DNA of 64,000 bases, from positions 248,001 to 312,000 of the forward strand of contig NZ_FTNM01000004.1 in the NCBI RefSeq assembly GCF_900156415.1. The letters are read 5' to 3'. The notes beneath the pieces are model-generated. The model did not search any database and was not told where the DNA came from. It was given only the letters and a program-made list of their open reading frames with translations. Below are positions 63,099-64,000 of the stretch, one piece after another. The number at the start of each line of letters is the position of its first letter. The first letter of the stretch is position 1. The translations under genes were made by a program, and so were the position numbers. The stretch comes from Pontibacter lucknowensis. GTDB lineage: Bacteria; Bacteroidota; Bacteroidia; Cytophagales; Hymenobacteraceae.

Positions 63099-64000
63099 TT
63101 ACTCTTTGATAAGCTTGATTGTTGCGCTCTTACCGGCGTTGTCAGTATACTTCAGGAAGTACAGACCTGCTCTGAGACCGCTGGCAGCAAGGTTCATCAC
63201 CAGCTTGTTGTTCTCTACCTTCAGGTTAGCTTCTTTGTATACTACTGTGCCAGCCTGATCCAGGATTACTACTTCCTGCAGCTTAATCTCCTCTTTGCCC
63301 AGGTCGAGTGTTACCACATCGTTGAATGGGTTAGGATAAGCGCTTACTTTCTCAAAGCTGATGTTAGTATCAGTTGTCTCAGCAGAAAGTGATGACGAAG
63401 CAGAAGCAGTCAGAGTCTCGATTGGTGACAGTCTGTTGCCAGCGATCGGTCGCTCCATAGAGCCGTCCGGCAGCTGCCAGCCCACGGCCAGGTTGTCGCC
63501 GCCGCCGCCCTGCAGCATGATCGCCTCGATGTAGTAGCGCTTGCCGGCCTCCAGGGTGATCTTGGCAGACTGCTGGCTTGCGTTCTTGGTCCACTCACGC
63601 GGGTTGGTCCAGGTGCTTGACAGGGCGATGCGCGTCTTCTTAGCCGGGTCTTCGCTTGTGCTCAGGTACAGCTCAGCCACGTCGTCGGCCGCGATCCAGA
63701 AAGTGTACTGGCCTGAGGCAGGAGCCGTCACGTAGCCGCGGATGCGCTGGCCGTAGTTGTTGCCCTGACCTGTTGGCGCCTCGAAAGAGCTTATTGCGCT
63801 CGTAGAAGTTGGGTTCGTGTTCACTGGTACCACGCTGATTGTGGAGCCATGCACATTTGACCAGAAGTCACGTGTGATCTTGCCCACAGGAGTTGTAGTA
63901 GCTGCTGGAGCCGTTGCTACAGGAGTCGTTGTTGCAGGAGCAGTGCTTCCCATTTCAGACAGTCTGTTGCCAGCGATCGGTCGCTCCATAGAGCCGTCCG
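63099..64000 (-). CDS. T9SS type A protein with PA14 domain repeats (5' end outside window)
   Basis: The frame is open to the window edge, so the start lies beyond 64000. A PA14-like carbohydrate-binding domain is complete within view (about 63470-63875: ITRDFWSNVHGSTISVV, IRGYVTAPASGQYTFWIAADDVAELYLS, WTNPREWTKNASQQSAKITLEAGKRYYIEAIM, DNLAVGWQLPDGSMERPIAG). A proline/threonine/alanine linker separates it from an upstream copy whose final residues (GSMERPIAGNRLS) are at the edge. The C-terminus is a type A sorting domain (VSAYPNPFNDVVTL, LRAGLYFLKYTDNAGK). A secreted glycan-binding protein or part of an enzyme. Confidence 0.87.
   Translation of the reverse strand, partial: DGSMERPIAGNRLSEMGSTAPATTTPVATAPAATTTPVGKITRDFWSNVHGSTISVVPVNTNPTSTSAISSFEAPTGQGNNYGQRIRGYVTAPASGQYTFWIAADDVAELYLSTSEDPAKKTRIALSSTWTNPREWTKNASQQSAKITLEAGKRYYIEAIMLQGGGGDNLAVGWQLPDGSMERPIAGNRLSPIETLTASASSSLSAETTDTNISFEKVSAYPNPFNDVVTLDLGKEEIKLQEVVILDQAGTVVYKEANLKVENNKLVMNLAASGLRAGLYFLKYTDNAGKSATIKLIKE
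63427..64000 (-). repeat. Tandem PA14-unit repeat with identical boundary DNA
   Basis: The sequence at 63427-63470 (gacagtctgttgccagcgat and following bases) recurs at 63958-64000 without a visible mismatch, 531 bp apart, encoding the end of one PA14 module in each case. The second copy is cut by the window edge. Confidence 0.8.

Larger units (their letters stand above)
1..64000. repeat. Window-wide iterated octamer AGGTATAG / CTATACCT
   Basis: Hand count gives about 60 exact octamers in both orientations, about 30 each, where about 2 are expected by chance. The heptamer AGGTATA occurs about 95 times against about 8 expected. Favoured flanks are C or T before and C or G after. About 15 copies come from the YTY codons of the giant repeat protein; the rest are scattered over genes and gaps. 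Examples: 2887-2894, 2903-2910, 3652-3659, 3685-3692, 20439-20446, 20450-20457, 43500-43507. Confidence 0.85.

Noticed and set aside
1..64000. AGGTATAG as a KOPS-, Chi- or segregation-type oriented motif
   Set aside because: The two orientations are about equally frequent in the window, so an orientation-dependent signal is not supported here; only a whole-genome plot could settle it.
1..64000. tRNA, rRNA, insertion sequence or prophage genes
   Set aside because: I found no cloverleaf sequence, rRNA-like stretch, transposase, integrase or phage structural gene in the readings of either strand.

Overview
The window looks like chromosomal DNA from an aerobic Bacteroidota bacterium of the order Cytophagales, most likely Hymenobacteraceae (Pontibacter-like). 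The basis is family-level reading: five proteins end in type IX secretion (T9SS) sorting domains, there is a PorP/SprF protein beside a giant T9SS type-B surface protein, many outer-membrane barrels and lipoproteins, an RprXY-type two-component pair, and Bacteroidota-style promoters (TTTG, 19-21 bp, TAnnTTTG) in place of the sigma-70 type. I see no rRNA, tRNA, CRISPR array, transposase or prophage gene. Genes are moderately GC-rich, and a few long intergenic stretches are clearly AT-rich.

Layout. 1-9 kb: envelope and housekeeping genes (barrel fragment, secreted metzincin, SRPBCC protein, two paralogous lipoproteins flanking a sodium/solute symporter, an M48 protease and a GIN-domain lipoprotein, DUF1737, M28 peptidase). 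9-22 kb: outer-membrane protein, SDR, NUDIX, MsrA, a coiled-coil lipoprotein, a GH3 NagZ-like enzyme, rhomboid, VTT membrane protein, 3D-domain protein, HD hydrolase, fatty acid hydroxylase, Spy-like protein and the nucleoid-associated protein. 22-28 kb: PorT-type barrel, RprY/RprX-like pair with a divergent T9SS protein, and an alpha/beta hydrolase. 28-38 kb: RhlE-type helicase, then a probable copper module (HMA-AraC fusion regulator, DUF305 protein, CopA ATPase, CopZ-like chaperone) interrupted by a multi-PAS histidine kinase and its receiver protein. 38-46 kb: TMEM220 protein, PorP/SprF, and a 2178-residue repeat-rich T9SS type-B protein. 47-59 kb: an exopolysaccharide or O-antigen locus with priming sugar transferase, WecG/TagA and GT4/GT61 glycosyltransferases, a CDP-hexose branch (RfbF, RfbG, RfbC-like epimerase, SAF oxidoreductase) and an MBOAT/SGNH acylation pair. 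59-64 kb: a LamG T9SS protein, a small lipoprotein, and a PA14 T9SS protein running off the right edge.

The most striking signal is not a gene. The octamer AGGTATAG (reverse complement CTATACCT) occurs about 60 times by hand count, against about 2 expected. It lies in both orientations, inside genes in several reading frames and between genes, and sometimes forms inverted pairs at transcript ends or supplies a stop codon. It resembles the HIP1 motif of cyanobacteria or DNA uptake sequences in behaviour but not in sequence, and I do not know a published description of it.
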